Source: Dendrolimus kikuchii
Lineage: Eukaryota; Arthropoda; Insecta; Lepidoptera; Lasiocampidae
Assembly: GCA_019925095.2 (NCBI GenBank)
Contig: CM034411.1
Location: 10,860,001 to 10,924,000 of the forward strand
Direction: 5' to 3'
Length of the DNA: 64,000 bases
Both the position numbers and the translations under genes were made by a program. Below are positions 48,347-60,690 of this stretch, piece after piece. Positions within the stretch are counted from its first letter, which is position 1; every line of letters begins with the position of its first letter. The notes below the pieces were generated by a model. It was given only the letters and a program-made list of their open reading frames with translations, was not told the origin of the DNA and made no database searches.

Positions 48347-48882
48347 TGTTACAACCTAGGCCCCGACAAAGGCAAATTCCACGTACAATTCTGTAAAAGC
48401 ACACTTTATTACCCGTCGGCATTTGAACGAATTGTAATCCTTTTATGATCGTCTTCTTTTGTTCACTTATTTATTGCATACGTTTCTAGTTATTTTAGAG
48501 AACATCCGATTGTTCTATTGTACCTACTCATTTACGGCCGCTTGCGGCTGCATAATTAGCCAGGCGTGCGGATTACGATTACTAGGAAATTGTGTGGACG
48601 TTGCCGGGAGGGCACATTCGCATTTACGAAGTATAAAACGATGGGCTGATTGAGAGAGGGGTTAGTTGAACTACGACTACGATACGGGCGTGACGTGTGT
48701 ACATTCGGGAATCTAATAGTGACGGATTTTGCGCGTTTTATTTAATTACGAGCTGCTGCATTACGTTTGGATTTGTTATGTTCGGTTATATTTGTAACTG
48801 TGTTATACGTGTTTGTATAATTCTAATAAACTCTATATTAATTCTAAAGGCATTTTAATTCGAGTCCCGCTAACTCGTAACA
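48347..48882 (+). mobile_element. solo LTR, sense-oriented reference copy
   Basis: TGTTACAACC...CTCGTAACA, 536 bp, flanked by exact ATAT (48343-48346, 48883-48886). TATAAAA at 48632-48638 and AATAAA at 48825-48830 place promoter and polyA signal in the right order for an LTR. 4-bp ATAT-type duplications are known for some insect Ty3/gypsy elements such as 297 and 17.6; clade here is inference. Confidence 0.88.
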
Positions 48883-49395
48883 ATATCGTTCTGACCGTCT
48901 ATATGTTAAATTGGGTAAATAAATTGGAGGTCTTGAAGTATGTCATCCATAACTTTTTTACTTCTGAACCGATTTTGATCATTCTTTTTGCATTAGATTT
49001 AGAATTTTTACATTAGATTTTTGCATTGCTTCAGAATAGTACCGGATAAATTTCATTGCTATTAGACCCTAGGTTCCGAAGGCATAAAATTACTTAAAAT
49101 CAAACAGAAAACGTATTGAAAACTATTGTTCGGTTTATGACAATCTTAAAACGAGTAGATACCTAATTAAGATTAATAACGTGATGTACTAGACTCGACT
49201 AGGACTAGGAAAGCATACAATGGAAATCTATAACGATAGACAGCACGACCACGTAAATTGAGTGTTGAGATCCGTCGTATTTAGAAAAGTCGACGATCGG
49301 AGTTGAAATTCAAACGAAACTGCTGTTTGGTGAGACAAGACGACGGGCGTAATCATTTAATTAAACAATTTTCGTCAAGCTCTTTATTAATATGG
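48883..49395. other. noncoding stretch
   Basis: Nothing supported. Confidence 0.45.
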
Positions 49396-49680
49396 GTTAC
49401 GAGCTAGGCATGTTGCTGAAGAATTACTTGCGGCACTTCTCATCAAGCCATATGTTGCGAAGCGGTGGTAAATTAGATTAGGCTCTCACAGAGTAAGTAA
49501 ATAATAACCATATATAAAATTAAAACTTAATAATTAAAATTAACAAGTTGGCTAAATAAAAATCTACTCATTGACACTTGACATCTTTGTCTTCCGTGAT
49601 CACGGCTACTGAAAGGTGGCCGAAACGTCGGAATAATAAAAATCAAATAAATTACCCCGTTTAAAACTACGTTTTTAACT
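49396..49680 (+). mobile_element. Penelope-like 3' fragment
   Basis: gagctaggcatgttgctgaa...gaaacgtcggaataa. The hammerhead-like fold at 49591-49633 keeps stem II pairing through G-U wobbles. The right end runs into the tandem array. Confidence 0.7.
49591..49633 (+). ncRNA. hammerhead-ribozyme-like fold
   Basis: Core GUGAUCA (49596-49602), GAAACGUC (49622-49629). Stem II differs in sequence from the 36.9-kb copy but still pairs fully. Confidence 0.45.
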
Positions 49681-50420
49681 AGAGCCGTGTACTCATACGC
49701 GAGCCGTAACCCAACCGCATAGTGCTATAGTGTGTACACGTGAAAAGATCCTCGCTCTTAACGTCCAATGAGCCAGCCACCTTTAGACGCGTACTCATCA
49801 GCGAGCTGTAACCGAGCTGCATAGTGCTTTAGTGTTTGTACGTAAAAAAATCTTCGCTCGCGACGCCTAGTGAGCCACCTTTGACCGCGTACTCATCAGC
49901 GACCTGTAACCGAACCGCATAGTGCTATGGTGGGTACGCGTGAAAAGATCCTCGCTCGTAACGTCCAATGAGCCAGCCACCTTTGGACGCGTACTCATCA
50001 GCGAGCTGTAACCGAGCTGCATAGTGCTCTAGTGTTTGTACGTAAAAAAATCTTCGCTCGCGACGCCTAGCGAGCCACCTTTGACCGCGTACTCATCAGC
50101 AACCTGTAACCGAACCGCATAGTGCTATGGTGGGTACGCGTGAAAAGATCCTCGCTCGTAACGTCCAATGAGCCAGCCACCTTTGGACGCGTACTCATCA
50201 GCGAGCTGTAACCGAACCGCATAGTGCTATAATGTGTACACGTGTAAAGATCCTCGCTCGTAACGTATAATGAGCCGGCTTTAGCCGCGTACTCATCAGC
50301 AACCTCTCATCGAACCGCATAGTGCTCTAGTGCTTACACGTGAAAAAATCTTCGCTCTTGACGTCCAGCGAGTCATCTTTGGCTGCGTACTCATCAGCGA
50401 ACTGTAACTGTTACCAAATT
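49681..50420. repeat. alternating 102/98-bp tandem array
   Basis: The anchor GTACTCAT recurs at 49689, 49791, 49889, 49991, 50089, 50191, 50289 and 50387: spacings 102, 98, 102, 98, 102, 98, 98. Alternate units are more alike, giving a 200-bp higher-order period. Same unit as in castor intron 13. Confidence 0.85.
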
Positions 50421-50589
50421 GAAACAGTAAAGAGGTTCTTTGATGCGCTGCGTTTTGTCTTTACGTTTTATTTGGCACGACTCAAGATATGGTAGAAAAT
50501 ATTTATATTATGCTTTTTAGTTACTCTTGAAGTCGATTTCTGTTTTGCTGGAAAACTTTAAATTTATGAGAAATAGGTTTAAGTTTGAC

Positions 50590-50705
50590 CACAATCACGC
50601 CTAATGTCAGACGATGATGCGGTCGAAGATGGAGCACGCTTGTCTAGATAATACCTATTCACACGAGACTTGAAAATATTCGGATTGTACTTTAAGGGAA
50701 ACACG
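50590..50705 (-). pseudogene. LINE C-terminal fragment
   Basis: Diverged copy of part of 45480-45620. Confidence 0.55.
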
Positions 50706-50715
50706 GGAACTTTTA

Positions 50716-51364
50716 AGTGTAAACACACCGTACGTGTTATGATTTCTTAAAACTTACCTCGTTAATTTACAGATTTGTTATACCATATACCCCTAAGAGA
50801 ACTGCTTAGCTAGGCATGACCTAGTAACAAGCTGCCTACACGTGCTCTTATTTCCCAATGACGCACGTAATTATTGTACAAGGCAAATTTAGTTTTAATG
50901 AAAATAATTTTATATCGAGTCATTCTATAGCCTAATATCGGCTGAGATACTTGTAACTTAACTAGTAGATTTTATCATTAAATTTAATTAAAATAAAATT
51001 GGTTTTTTTGGATCCTCCGGCTGGAACCTTCGTAATTGATTTTTCACTTTCTGGAATTACCTAGCTTTTCTTGTAAACAAGAATAACAATATAAACAAGC
51101 TTCATACAACATCCTGAATGAAAAGAATTCAAAGTTTTGTTTCATTCAAGTTGTTCAGGGAAAATCTTAAGGAAAAACACAGGATATCTATTAATAACTA
51201 AATATGAAAATTAGATCTTTCTTGTCTGGTGTTTTTACAATTATATTCCAGCCGTGATACCTTAGAAGTTAGCGCCACTCGCATCCCAAACTAAAAGGGC
51301 ACCGAAGCCTGGCTGTAAAGCATGTACCACTTAAACAGATTTCTGACCGAATGTGCATATTGCT
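50716..51364. other. noncoding stretch
   Basis: Nothing supported. Confidence 0.45.
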
Positions 51365-51520
51365 ACAATTACCACGTGTTAACAATGAAGGTCACCATCG
51401 CATTGAAACCAGCATATCGAGATAACCATTATGTCAAACTCGCTAATAAATTCTGGATAACTGTGGCGGGTATACTGTCCGTTCCCCTATAAATGGGAAG
51501 CCGAAGACCAGCATTAGAAT
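51365..51520 (+). repeat. family C repeat
   Basis: Diverged copy of 43790-43970 (attaccacgtg...gtggcgggtatactgtccgt). Confidence 0.5.
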
Positions 51521-52136
51521 GTTTATGTGCTATCATTTTAAACGGTCATGTGCAAGCCTGGCTCGGATAAAATCAAGTCCTGGTCAGTTCGCCCACAGGG
51601 ACATTGACAAGCGACTCGCGTTTTGTACGCACATCCTACCAATTACTTATCCATATATATCATATATTCACGCTCGGATGATGATGAATTATGTGGATGG
51701 TCGATGTCATTTATGGCACGTACATGGAGTCTTCAGCAGACAAAAAGCAGGGTGTACTCGCAAAGGTAAGACAGTACTTAATTTCGGAACTGCTGAACCT
51801 ATACCAATCACAGTTTCGGTCTTGCATGAGTCAAATACCGCTTGGAGGCGTTGGAGTCTATTGAAAAAAAAAGAGCTAGAGAACTGGTCGGCAATAACCG
51901 TCTTTATAATGCTCAACTTCAGAGTCTTGCATATAGACTCAAGGTTGCTGTCGGTCTTCTATCGGATACATTTCGGGTGGTGTTCCTCAGAGCTAGCACG
52001 AGTTAGTTCCCCCATTTTATCGTCGGAAAAAGAGACTCCCCGGCTTACGGGACCTTTACATGGTGGAAATATTATCAATCAGGACAAAGCGCTTCGCTTT
52101 ATCTTATCTGATGCGCACTACCGAAGAATGGAGTAA
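51519..52136 (+). pseudogene. decayed LINE ORF2 C-terminal region
   Basis: A 205-codon open frame is the longest non-repeat ORF outside castor. The part LLSVFYRIHFGWCSSEL matches the post-RT tail of Jockey/CR1-type elements, and nearby out-of-frame text continues it, so I read it as a LINE fossil and not a host gene. The ATG is probably chance. Confidence 0.6.
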
Positions 52137-52381
52137 TTTGCCAGAGTATGTATTTCTTGACAAACAGAACCTTGGAGTCTACAGTCACGAGTGAATAGGT
52201 ATCTTAGAAGAAGATATATCATAGAAGGACCTGTATTTATATGGCTCCTCTTATTTATAACTCTTTGCCAACTAATATTATAAACGTACCCTCAAGAAAA
52301 TTCACTGTAAGTAGTCTTAAAAACGTGGCTGATTAAGGAGTGTTTTTATACTGTACATGAATTTCTCAAAAAAGTACTTTT

Positions 52382-52693
52382 TTTATTTTATTGCAGGAGT
52401 TCAGCAGACAGGCAGACGGCCCACTGAATGGAAAGCGGTTACCATCGCCTATGGACATTTGCAACACCAACGGTGCTACAAATGCGCTGCAGCTCTCTTA
52501 AGTGAGTCTGGAACCTAGTCACTAATGCCGGAACACAACTCAAAGTTGTTATGGCGGCATGCCCTAGACCAGGGGTGGTAGCCATCCAGTCGGGCAAATG
52601 CCCTACCACCTGGTTATGGGTTGTTTAGTCGCCTCTTACGACAGGCCGCCCGGCCGCAGGAAATTGTATTCTTTCTCCGTTCCTGCACGGATA
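52382..52693 (-). mobile_element. family A retroposon, near full length
   Basis: All family blocks, polyA end at left (tttttattttattgcag). Confidence 0.8.
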
Positions 52694-52715
52694 ACTTGTC
52701 GTTATTATTATTCTT

Positions 52716-53096
52716 ACATACATACATACATAACTTCACGCCAGTTCCCTTGCGGGGTAGGCACGAACAACAGAGTGCCATTTAGGCTTATTCTTACACA
52801 CCTCACTTGCCTCTTTGACATTCATAACTCTTGTCATGCAAGCTCGTCTGTTCTTAAGGCTCCTGACATCACCTTCTACTAGTACACGATCAATTTGATC
52901 ATGGAAGGTGTGTCGTGGCCTTCCACGACTTCTGCATCCATCCACTTTTGCATTGTATATCTGTTTAGTCATTCTTTCATCATGCATTCTTTCCACATGC
53001 CCGAACCACCGGAGCATTCCTTTCCTTACCTTCACCCCGACACTCTCTTTCAGACCAACTCTCTTTCTTACTTCGGTATTACGAACGCGGTCTGCG
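52716..53096 (-). mobile_element. RTE-type LINE 3' end (copy 9)
   Basis: Reverse-strand intact 99-codon terminal frame and TATG tail. It lies directly after a family A copy. Confidence 0.85.
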
Positions 53097-53669
53097 ATTA
53101 TTATTCTTGCAAATAAAGATATTGATTGATTGATCTTCTAAGTAAGTGTGCTCCGTTTTAGAACGCGTCCTTACTCGACATCAGATGAGTCACTGTCTTC
53201 TTCTTGTAGGTTGACCCAGTGGTCAAACTCAAACCTATACAATCATAAAATAAGATCAATTTCGAAGAGATGTTTGTGGCATACAAACTGATGGATAAAC
53301 GGCCGGACAAGACACGGAACACGGACAGACGGAATCATAGAGATATTGTTTTTGCAAAAATGGTTAAGGAGCTCTAAAAAAAGACTAAGGCAGTTAAAAT
53401 GCACTTACGGTTTACTGTACTTTATTCCGGCACATAACTTCTACATACACAACACGAAATTATTTTAAAACTAATTTCCCAACGGAGGAGGCGAGCGCAG
53501 TCGAATATCTCACAGTGAGCAGACAAAGTAAGCGAATCACTTCACACTTTAAGATTAATGCGTCGAGTACACCCGGTGATACAAGTTTGATTTTCTGCAT
53601 ACATAAATTTCACCCGAGTGCACTCGCACATTAAAAATATTTATTTATTTTACAAGCTTTTATTTAACT
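53097..53669. other. noncoding stretch
   Basis: Nothing supported. Confidence 0.45.
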
Positions 53670-53977
53670 TGTAATCGATGTCCCTATGTATGTATGTATC
53701 TAAGTTCGGGTGGAATATTTCAAGTTAAATTTGACCAACTTCCCGGTTTCCGATTGAGCTGAAATTTTGCACGAATATGTATATCGCGTGACAATGCAAT
53801 AATATGGAACCATGGTGCTAATCTGATGATAAAGTCGGAAGGTGGCCATAGGAACTCCTGTACTAAACAAGATACACCCGTCGTGTTTGGGCTCGTTTTA
53901 CTTGTCTTGGCTTGCACTCTGCTGCTACATGATATCCAGGATCTCAAAAGCTTGTATTTAAAAACCTTTTTAAAAAG
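53670..53977 (+). repeat. family D repeat, copy 1
   Basis: ttgaccaacttcccggtttc...catgatatccaggatctc. Inverted partner at 58130-58470. One end borders a TATG-type microsatellite. Confidence 0.6.
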
Positions 53978-54583
53978 GCTTATTATAGAAAGTGAAGTGC
54001 CTACAACACTAAGAACGTCTATGTCAAAATTACATAATTAATATCATATCTGCTCTGTAATATTAGAATTATCTGGGACCATTAAAGCTCCTTTCATTCA
54101 CGGAATTCGGGCTTTTGTTTAATTATCCCGGTTAATTATAACATTACCTATTGGACGTTGTTTAAGGTTAAGCTAAACGACGCACATTTTGTGTGACGAA
54201 CATTGATTTACATCGAAAGCGGGCGATAGACGTGTGCCCGAGCAACCGCGTGCCCACACCTACAGCCTAACCATGTGTAGAATATTTTTTTTTTGCCTCC
54301 TTGCAACATTCCATTCCTCATTATTACTACGGTAATAATACGTATTTTACAAATCAATTGATTCTACTAAAATTAAGTGTATAACATAGTTCTGTATTTA
54401 TTTTAAAAAAGAAGGGCAATAGATGAATATGAAGAAAAAAAAAATTCTCTAGAAGTGTTGTTGCTGGGGAGTTTGTTGCCGCTTTTTCTGTACATGTTGC
54501 GAAGCAGTATATAAAATAGGAAGTAATTTTAAATTATATGACTTTCAAAAAATGTTCTCCTTTGGACCTTACGTTGAATAAAA

Positions 54584-55087
54584 ATTTTTTCAACACACTT
54601 GCTCATAAAGTGGCTCTATGGTCACCGCAATTAGGCACAGAATGACACCCATTATCAAACTGTGAGTAAAAAACATTATAACTCACTAGTGAGTTATAGA
54701 TTTTTTTTTTTTTTTATTGGTTGAGTTGCTTTGTTCTTAAAAAAGTTTTTATTCAAAAAAAAAAAGATCGTGTTCTATAGAACAAATAAATTAATGTTCC
54801 TATTGCTTGCTCATTTCATGCAACTTCTTATTTAAATAGATAATTTTAACTCGTACGTGTTTAATAAATAAAACTTTCACTCATATATAACTTTTTTTTA
54901 TCTACTAAATGAAATGAGTTTTTGTTGTTATTTTATTCACAAGTGTGTTGAAAAACGTCGTATGATACACGTGTGTATTGATGATTACCGTCCTCGGCTC
55001 TCTTAAGACCCTCGCCTACGGCTCGAGTCTCAATGGCGCCTCGGCGGTAATCACCAATGTTACACACTAGTACCATAATGTACTATT
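54584..55087 (-). mobile_element. 500-bp inverted-repeat element, copy 2
   Basis: Reverse complement of 44779-45278, including both terminal-type repeats and the GC-rich hairpin. Confidence 0.65.
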
Positions 55088-55574
55088 GAATTTAAATTTA
55101 GAATATGTAATCTGCAGTTAGTGTCAGTGGATTGTAAACGTAGTGTAATATCCATGTTATTACAATTTAAAATTGTATCAAGCTTTTAAAATCCGCTAAA
55201 AATAACTAAATACGGATAAAACAATAGATTCCCCGGAGCAGTAATTTTTAACGTTTACGAAAGATTTCAGATGAGATTTGATGAAGCAGAAATTTTTTTG
55301 TTAGAATTCGACGATATTTACCAAATAACCGCTGACATGAAAATTTTATTATGTTGTTGCCGGTTCCTGTCTTACCAACGGCCTATTTGCCTAACCATTA
55401 GTTTGAATTTGATATAAACTCCATACAAGTAACGTCAAAATTTAACCGATGGCAAGGCATTGAATGAATAGGAATCAGCCATTAATGCAAGAATTTTCTG
55501 TTAATCAAAATCATCCTTACGGAATTAATTAATGGCCCCTTACCTAGTACACTTTTGGAACGAACGTTTTATGA

Positions 55575-55728
55575 AGACGTATTTTGCGCGATTTATATAA
55601 TTACGATTTTTTTATTTACTAGACCAAACGGACTTGTTGTATTTTTAAGAACTGCGTATTTCGTAAACTTTGTGATAATTCCAACGGCATTTTAAATTCA
55701 CCAACATTCATCCCAAAAATGCGTAACA
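55575..55728 (+). mobile_element. partial LTR
   Basis: Diverged right third of the LTR family, ending GCGTAACA followed by ATAT. Confidence 0.6.
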
Positions 55729-55937
55729 ATATGTCCGCTGGTATTATCCTTTTTTTTGTGAAAGTTATTGTAAAAAATATTGTATGACTTTTTTGTCTGC
55801 AATTTACAACGCTCTTATTCGCTTTTGATGTGACCTTATTATTTCCCGCCTACGCTTTTTTCAAAAGAATTTCCTTAGACGAATCTCCCTTAATATTAAG
55901 TAGGTGTTATTGTTCTTGACGAAATATTGTAGATGAT

Positions 55938-56337
55938 CGAGATGCGAGCACTGCGCAAAATCTGCGGAGTGACGCTCGCGGACCGCGTTCGTAATACCGA
56001 AGTAAGAAAGAGAGTTGGTCTGACAGAGAGTGTCGGGGTGAAGGTAAGGAAAGGAATGCTCCGGTGGTTCGGGCATGTGGAAAGAATGTATAATGAAAGA
56101 ATGACTAAACAGATATACAATGCAAAAGTCGTGGAAGGCCACAACACACCTTCCATGATCAAATTGAACGTGTACTAGCAGAAGGTGATGTCAGGAGCCT
56201 TAAAAACAGACGAGCGTGCATGACAAGAGCTATGAATGTCAAAGAAGCAAGTTAAGTGTGTAAGAATAAGCCAGAATGGCGCTCTGTTGTTCGTGCCTAC
56301 CCCGCAAGGGAACTAGCGTGAAGTTATGTATATATGT
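55938..56337 (+). mobile_element. RTE-type LINE 3' end (copy 10)
   Basis: Starts at MRALRKICGVTLADRVRN; a deletion removes the GCRSRG segment; tail gtatatatgt. Confidence 0.85.
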
Positions 56338-56657
56338 TTTTTTTTATTTTTTATTGCAGGAGTTCAGCAGACAGGCAGACTGCCCACTTAATGGAAAGCG
56401 GTTACCATCGCCTATGGACATTTGCAACACCAAAGGTGCTACAAAAGCGCCGCTGCTCTCTTAAAGGAGACTGGAACCTAGTCACTAATGTCGGAACACA
56501 ACACAAGGTTGTTATGGCGGCATACTCTAGACCAGGGGTGGTCGCCATCCAGTCGAGCAAATACCCTACCACCTGGATGTGGCTTGTTTAGTCGCCTCTT
56601 ACGACAGGCCGCCAGGCCGCAGGAAATTATATTCTTTCTCCGTTCCTGCACGGATAT
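56338..56657 (-). mobile_element. family A retroposon, near full length
   Basis: Abuts the LINE tail directly; complete set of family blocks to ctccgttcctgcacggat. Confidence 0.8.
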
Positions 56658-56735
56658 GTATGTATAAAATATTGTACTTTTAATATTTTCAATAAGTAAT
56701 TAATAAGAATATGTTCTTTATAATGCCTTTTATAT

Positions 56736-57205
56736 TGTTACGAGTTGCAGGACTCAAATTAAAATGCCGTTGGAATTAATATAGAGTTTATTAGAACTAT
56801 ACAAACACGTATAACACAGGTACAAATATCACTGTACACAACCAGTCCAAACGTAATGCATGATTCAATCACACGCGCAAAGTTCGCCACTAACGTTTTG
56901 ATTCGCTTGTGGTTATCGCTTGACTGCCTTCCTCTTCCTTCCTCTCTCCATCAGGCCGTCCTTTTATGCTTTATAAATGCAAATGTGTGTTCGCTGGGCA
57001 ACGCCGCCGCAGTTTCCTAGAAATAGCTCGTAACACCTGGCTCATGATGCTAATGAGCGAGTACAATACGACAATGTGCCATATACCAATAAATAAGTAA
57101 ATAAAAGAAGACAATCATAAAATTATTACAATCAGTTCAAATGCCGACAGGTAATAAAATGTGCTTCGTGGAATTTGTCTTTGTCGGGAGGGCTAAGTTG
57201 TAACA
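56736..57205 (-). mobile_element. solo LTR
   Basis: 470 bp, TGTTACGAG...GTTGTAACA, exact ATAT at both flanks (56732-56735, 57206-57209). Confidence 0.87.
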
Positions 57206-57239
57206 ATATTATCAATACAATATTACCTTATAAACTTTG

Positions 57240-57430
57240 AAGTCTGTTTAATAATAATAACAGCCTGTAAATGTTCCCACTGCTCGGCTCGGATCTCTTG
57301 TTTATATACAGTATACCCGCTACGGTTGTTAAAGGCATAGTAGCGGGATTGACATGTCTGTCATCTCGATGTGCAGGTTTCATCGTGATGTTTCCTTCAC
57401 CGTTAATTGTAAAAATATGCACATTAAGTC
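57240..57430 (-). repeat. family C repeat
   Basis: Reverse copy: gtatacccgctacgg...catctcgatgtgcagg. Confidence 0.55.
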
Positions 57431-57489
57431 CCGATTTTTCAATCGTCGATCTACAATTCTTGACATATATTTTTTGCTTCATCTACATT

Positions 57490-58110
57490 CACTAGTCTCG
57501 TCATACATACACATTTATTATAGGTGTTCCTAATAATGTATTGACGTTAGAGTTGCGTAATTCTTAAACAACAACGAAAACAATAGAATCACCTAAACGC
57601 AACAGTCCATGCATGGGAAAAGATTCTGTTATCAATGCCCAATATTCTATTAAATATATAAAATAATATTTACCGAAAATAGTTGCTCAAAATAAAATCC
57701 TTGGAAATTCTTTTCAAACCTTGATTTGGTTTCAGATTCTTCACAATTCGGAGTTGAGGGAGGAATCATTTAAAGGTATTAAAAGCGAATACCCACACAA
57801 TATGAAAATTAAACAGACCTACTTAGTAACATCCCACAGGTACACAGTAAAATATCAACCAACCTACACGCTTATATATTTGTTGATAGTAACGATCTGA
57901 TAGCAAGCTTTTGAAGTGTCTTCAATATGACAGACAACACCATACCCACTTTGTGCAACACAATCACTGCAATCCTATTTACTTTAACACCCCGTTCCAA
58001 ATCGTAATTTGATGTTGGGTCTTCATCTGCGTTAGTCTTAAAGATTTACGTGTGTTATCTAAAGCGTTGTTAACGCTTAGCCGCATTGATGTATATACGT
58101 TATCTGTCAT
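57490..58110. other. noncoding stretch
   Basis: Nothing supported. Confidence 0.45.
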
Positions 58111-58129
58111 TTTTTTATTTGAACAATAA

Positions 58130-58470
58130 GGTTTTTAAAAAGGTTTTTAAATTCCAGTTTCTAACATCCTGGATATCATGTAACAGCAGAGTGTTAGTCA
58201 AGACAAGTGAAACAAGCCCAAACACGATGGGTGTATCTTGTTTAGTATAGGAGTTCTTATGGCCACCTTTCGACTCCATCATCAGATCAGCTCCATGGTA
58301 CCATATTATTGGATTGTCACACGATATACAAATGTATGTCGCGTGACAATCCATATGTGTCCACATTTGCACACATATGTATGCAAAATTTCAGCTCAAT
58401 CGGAAACTGGGAAGTTGGTCAAATTTAACTTGCAAGATTCCACCCGAACTTACGTACTTACATACATACA
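58130..58470 (-). repeat. family D repeat, copy 2
   Basis: Reverse of 53670-53977, ending at a cataca microsatellite. Confidence 0.6.
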
Positions 58471-58719
58471 TAGGTACATGCATTTCAAGTTAAATAAAAG
58501 CTTCTAATAAAAAACAGTATTGTACAGAATTTAGTATTATGAGTCATATACATAAGAGTTTGAGTTAATACTAGCTACCGTAAGTGAAGTAAAAACAAAA
58601 GAGATAAAAGAGTTTAAATACAATAATGGAAAAGAAGAAAAGGAAAACCGGAGACAAAACTACACTGATTGCCTGCGACTTGGTATTATGGTTGCCTCCT
58701 TGTTAAGCATTCAAAGATC

Positions 58720-58930
58720 ATTTGTTTGTAAGTGCTGGGCCTAGTTGCCTCTATATCTATTAAGTAGAAGATGAGACGAGGTTCAACCCCGGCTCGACCG
58801 CTGCGAGGGGTGATAACAGATTAAGCCATGAAAGACTGAATAAGCTAAGCCAACAGACTGAAGTGAAACTAGTGGGGACGAGTTACCGACTCCGCCGGCA
58901 GAGCCATCCTACATGGCTAAGCTTGTCTTG
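58720..58930 (+). repeat. tRNA-like repeat remnant
   Basis: gaggttcaaccccggctcg resembles a B box. No cloverleaf, so at most a SINE head. Confidence 0.3.
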
Positions 58931-59183
58931 TGTGGCTACTTTATTTCTGTAATTAACAGTGTCGTATCTTAAATTATTGTGTAGTTGGGCATTACGTTCA
59001 TCGCCACATTTCCATGAAACGGCCTATACCTACTTTTAACTTTGCAGATGAAGCCGCACCTCGATAATAAATACAAAAAAAAATTTATAAAATGGCGGAA
59101 GATCGAAAGATGTTATTAACATATTAAACGAGTTCCAAATTCAAAATAAAAGTTGATAAAGTTTATGTACCTAAAAAACTTTA

Positions 59184-60069
59184 TCAATTGTGTTTTTCTT
59201 GAGTCTCGAAAAACTCTACGGCAGCCATAACCGCGTCATTATCGTAAAATTTAGTTCCACGAATTTTCTCTTTTAATTTTGGGAATAAGTGGAAATTACT
59301 TAGAGCTAAGTTCGGAGAACATGGTGGGTGGTTAAGAAGATTGAAGCCAGCACAGCGCATTGCGCAACTTCTGATCGATGAGCGGGAGAGCGTTATCGTG
59401 AAGAAACAACACGCCCAACGACAGTTTTCCACGACGGGTTTCTTTAAATGCTTCACGCACTTTCAGAATGAAATTTGCATAATAAAGTCCAGTAATCATC
59501 TGGCCTTTTGGCTTGTAATCAATAAAAAGGATTTCTTCACTATTCTAAAACACTGAGGCAATAACTTTGCCAGCTTAGTTTAGCTTTGTTAGCTTAGTTT
59601 CAGGATCAAAATGGTGGACCCTTGTTTCATCCATGGTGATAAAGTGACGGCAAAAATTATCCGAATCACGCTAAAACATTTCGAGATTACGCCTAGAAAA
59701 TTCCTTAAAAACATTTTAGACCTTGCCTTCACTTTTTTGAGCCCCAGTGAATCATTTAAAATGGATTGAACTATTCCAAAAGATATCTAGGATCTCAGCT
59801 ATATGTTATATAGTTATTCTTTTGTCTTCCAAAACCAGTTTCTCAACCTTTTTGACATTTTTTACCGTAATGGAGTTTAAAGATCACCCAGAACGCAGTT
59901 CATTTTTACAGCTTGATCTACCTCTTTTAAATTCTGCCACCCAGAACACAAGCGTAGAATAGGGCACAGCATCACATCCTAATGTCTGCTGAATGTCCGA
60001 AAAAAATTCTTTCGAAGACTTTTTTTTGCTGAGATATTTTATCACCGCACGTAACTCACTTTTATCCAT
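59184..60069 (-). pseudogene. mariner transposase remnant
   Basis: Reverse strand: N-terminal helix-turn-helix region from ATG at 60067-60069 (MDKSELRAVIKY...WVAEFKRGR) and C-terminal region with HPPCSPNLALSN and LKEKIRGTKFYDNDAV. The third catalytic Asp of the D,D34D triad (normally PDLAPSD) is Asn, and frameshifts separate the segments, so it is inactive. A possible right terminal repeat begins at 60248 next to TA. Confidence 0.8.
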
Positions 60070-60259
60070 AATTTTGCGTTTTTAGCAACTCGTCGCACAA
60101 ACAATTTAGTACTTGCGGACGAGCTGACAAAAACAAGTGACAATTGGTATAGATATTGTGTAATTGACACTCTTTAATTTGAATAACGAACTTCTCCCAA
60201 AAAGGTTTTATATATATGCACTTCTAAGAACTTCTTGATTTACCCTCGTAACAGTATTT

Positions 60260-60610
60260 ATGACCACACTAGTTATATAAATGTAGCAGGTATTATAAAA
60301 TAATTTTATCAAGTACACTATGTACAGGCGGCATAGTTTCGCATCAAAATCGTTGGTGAACTGAGTTCCTAGTAACTACACTAAGCCAGAATTTTGCAGT
60401 CTTGTAATGGTATTTCAGAAATTAGTCTGGTAATCTAAAGGAATATAGTTTAACTTTTCACGATATTGTTAAACAAAATTTTGAGATTCTGAACTTCGTG
60501 GTGCTTGTTGGGTCCTCCTACACACAACCTGAAACACATACGCGAAGCATTAGGTATATGTACTTTGCAGGCGAAGAGATTCTGCTTTAGTCAAATAAAT
60601 AAACATAAAT
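60260..60610. other. noncoding stretch
   Basis: Nothing supported. Confidence 0.45.
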
Positions 60611-60690
60611 AGCCGTGATCACGGAAGACATACATGTGAAGTGTCAATGAGTATTGTTAAAGCTTTGTTTAGCCTACCGCCAATTGGTTA
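60611..60690 (-). mobile_element. Penelope-like fragment
   Basis: gccgtgatcacggaagac...gtttagcctaccgcc. Truncated within the hammerhead-like fold. Confidence 0.6.

Noticed and set aside
51519..52136. 205-codon ORF as a host gene
   Set aside because: Contains a LINE post-RT tail and is surrounded by other LINE fragments; the start is fortuitous.
58720..58930. tRNA gene
   Set aside because: Only a B-box-like string; no cloverleaf, A box or terminator can be built.
59184..60069. Functional mariner transposase
   Set aside because: Frameshifts and loss of the third catalytic Asp make it a fossil.
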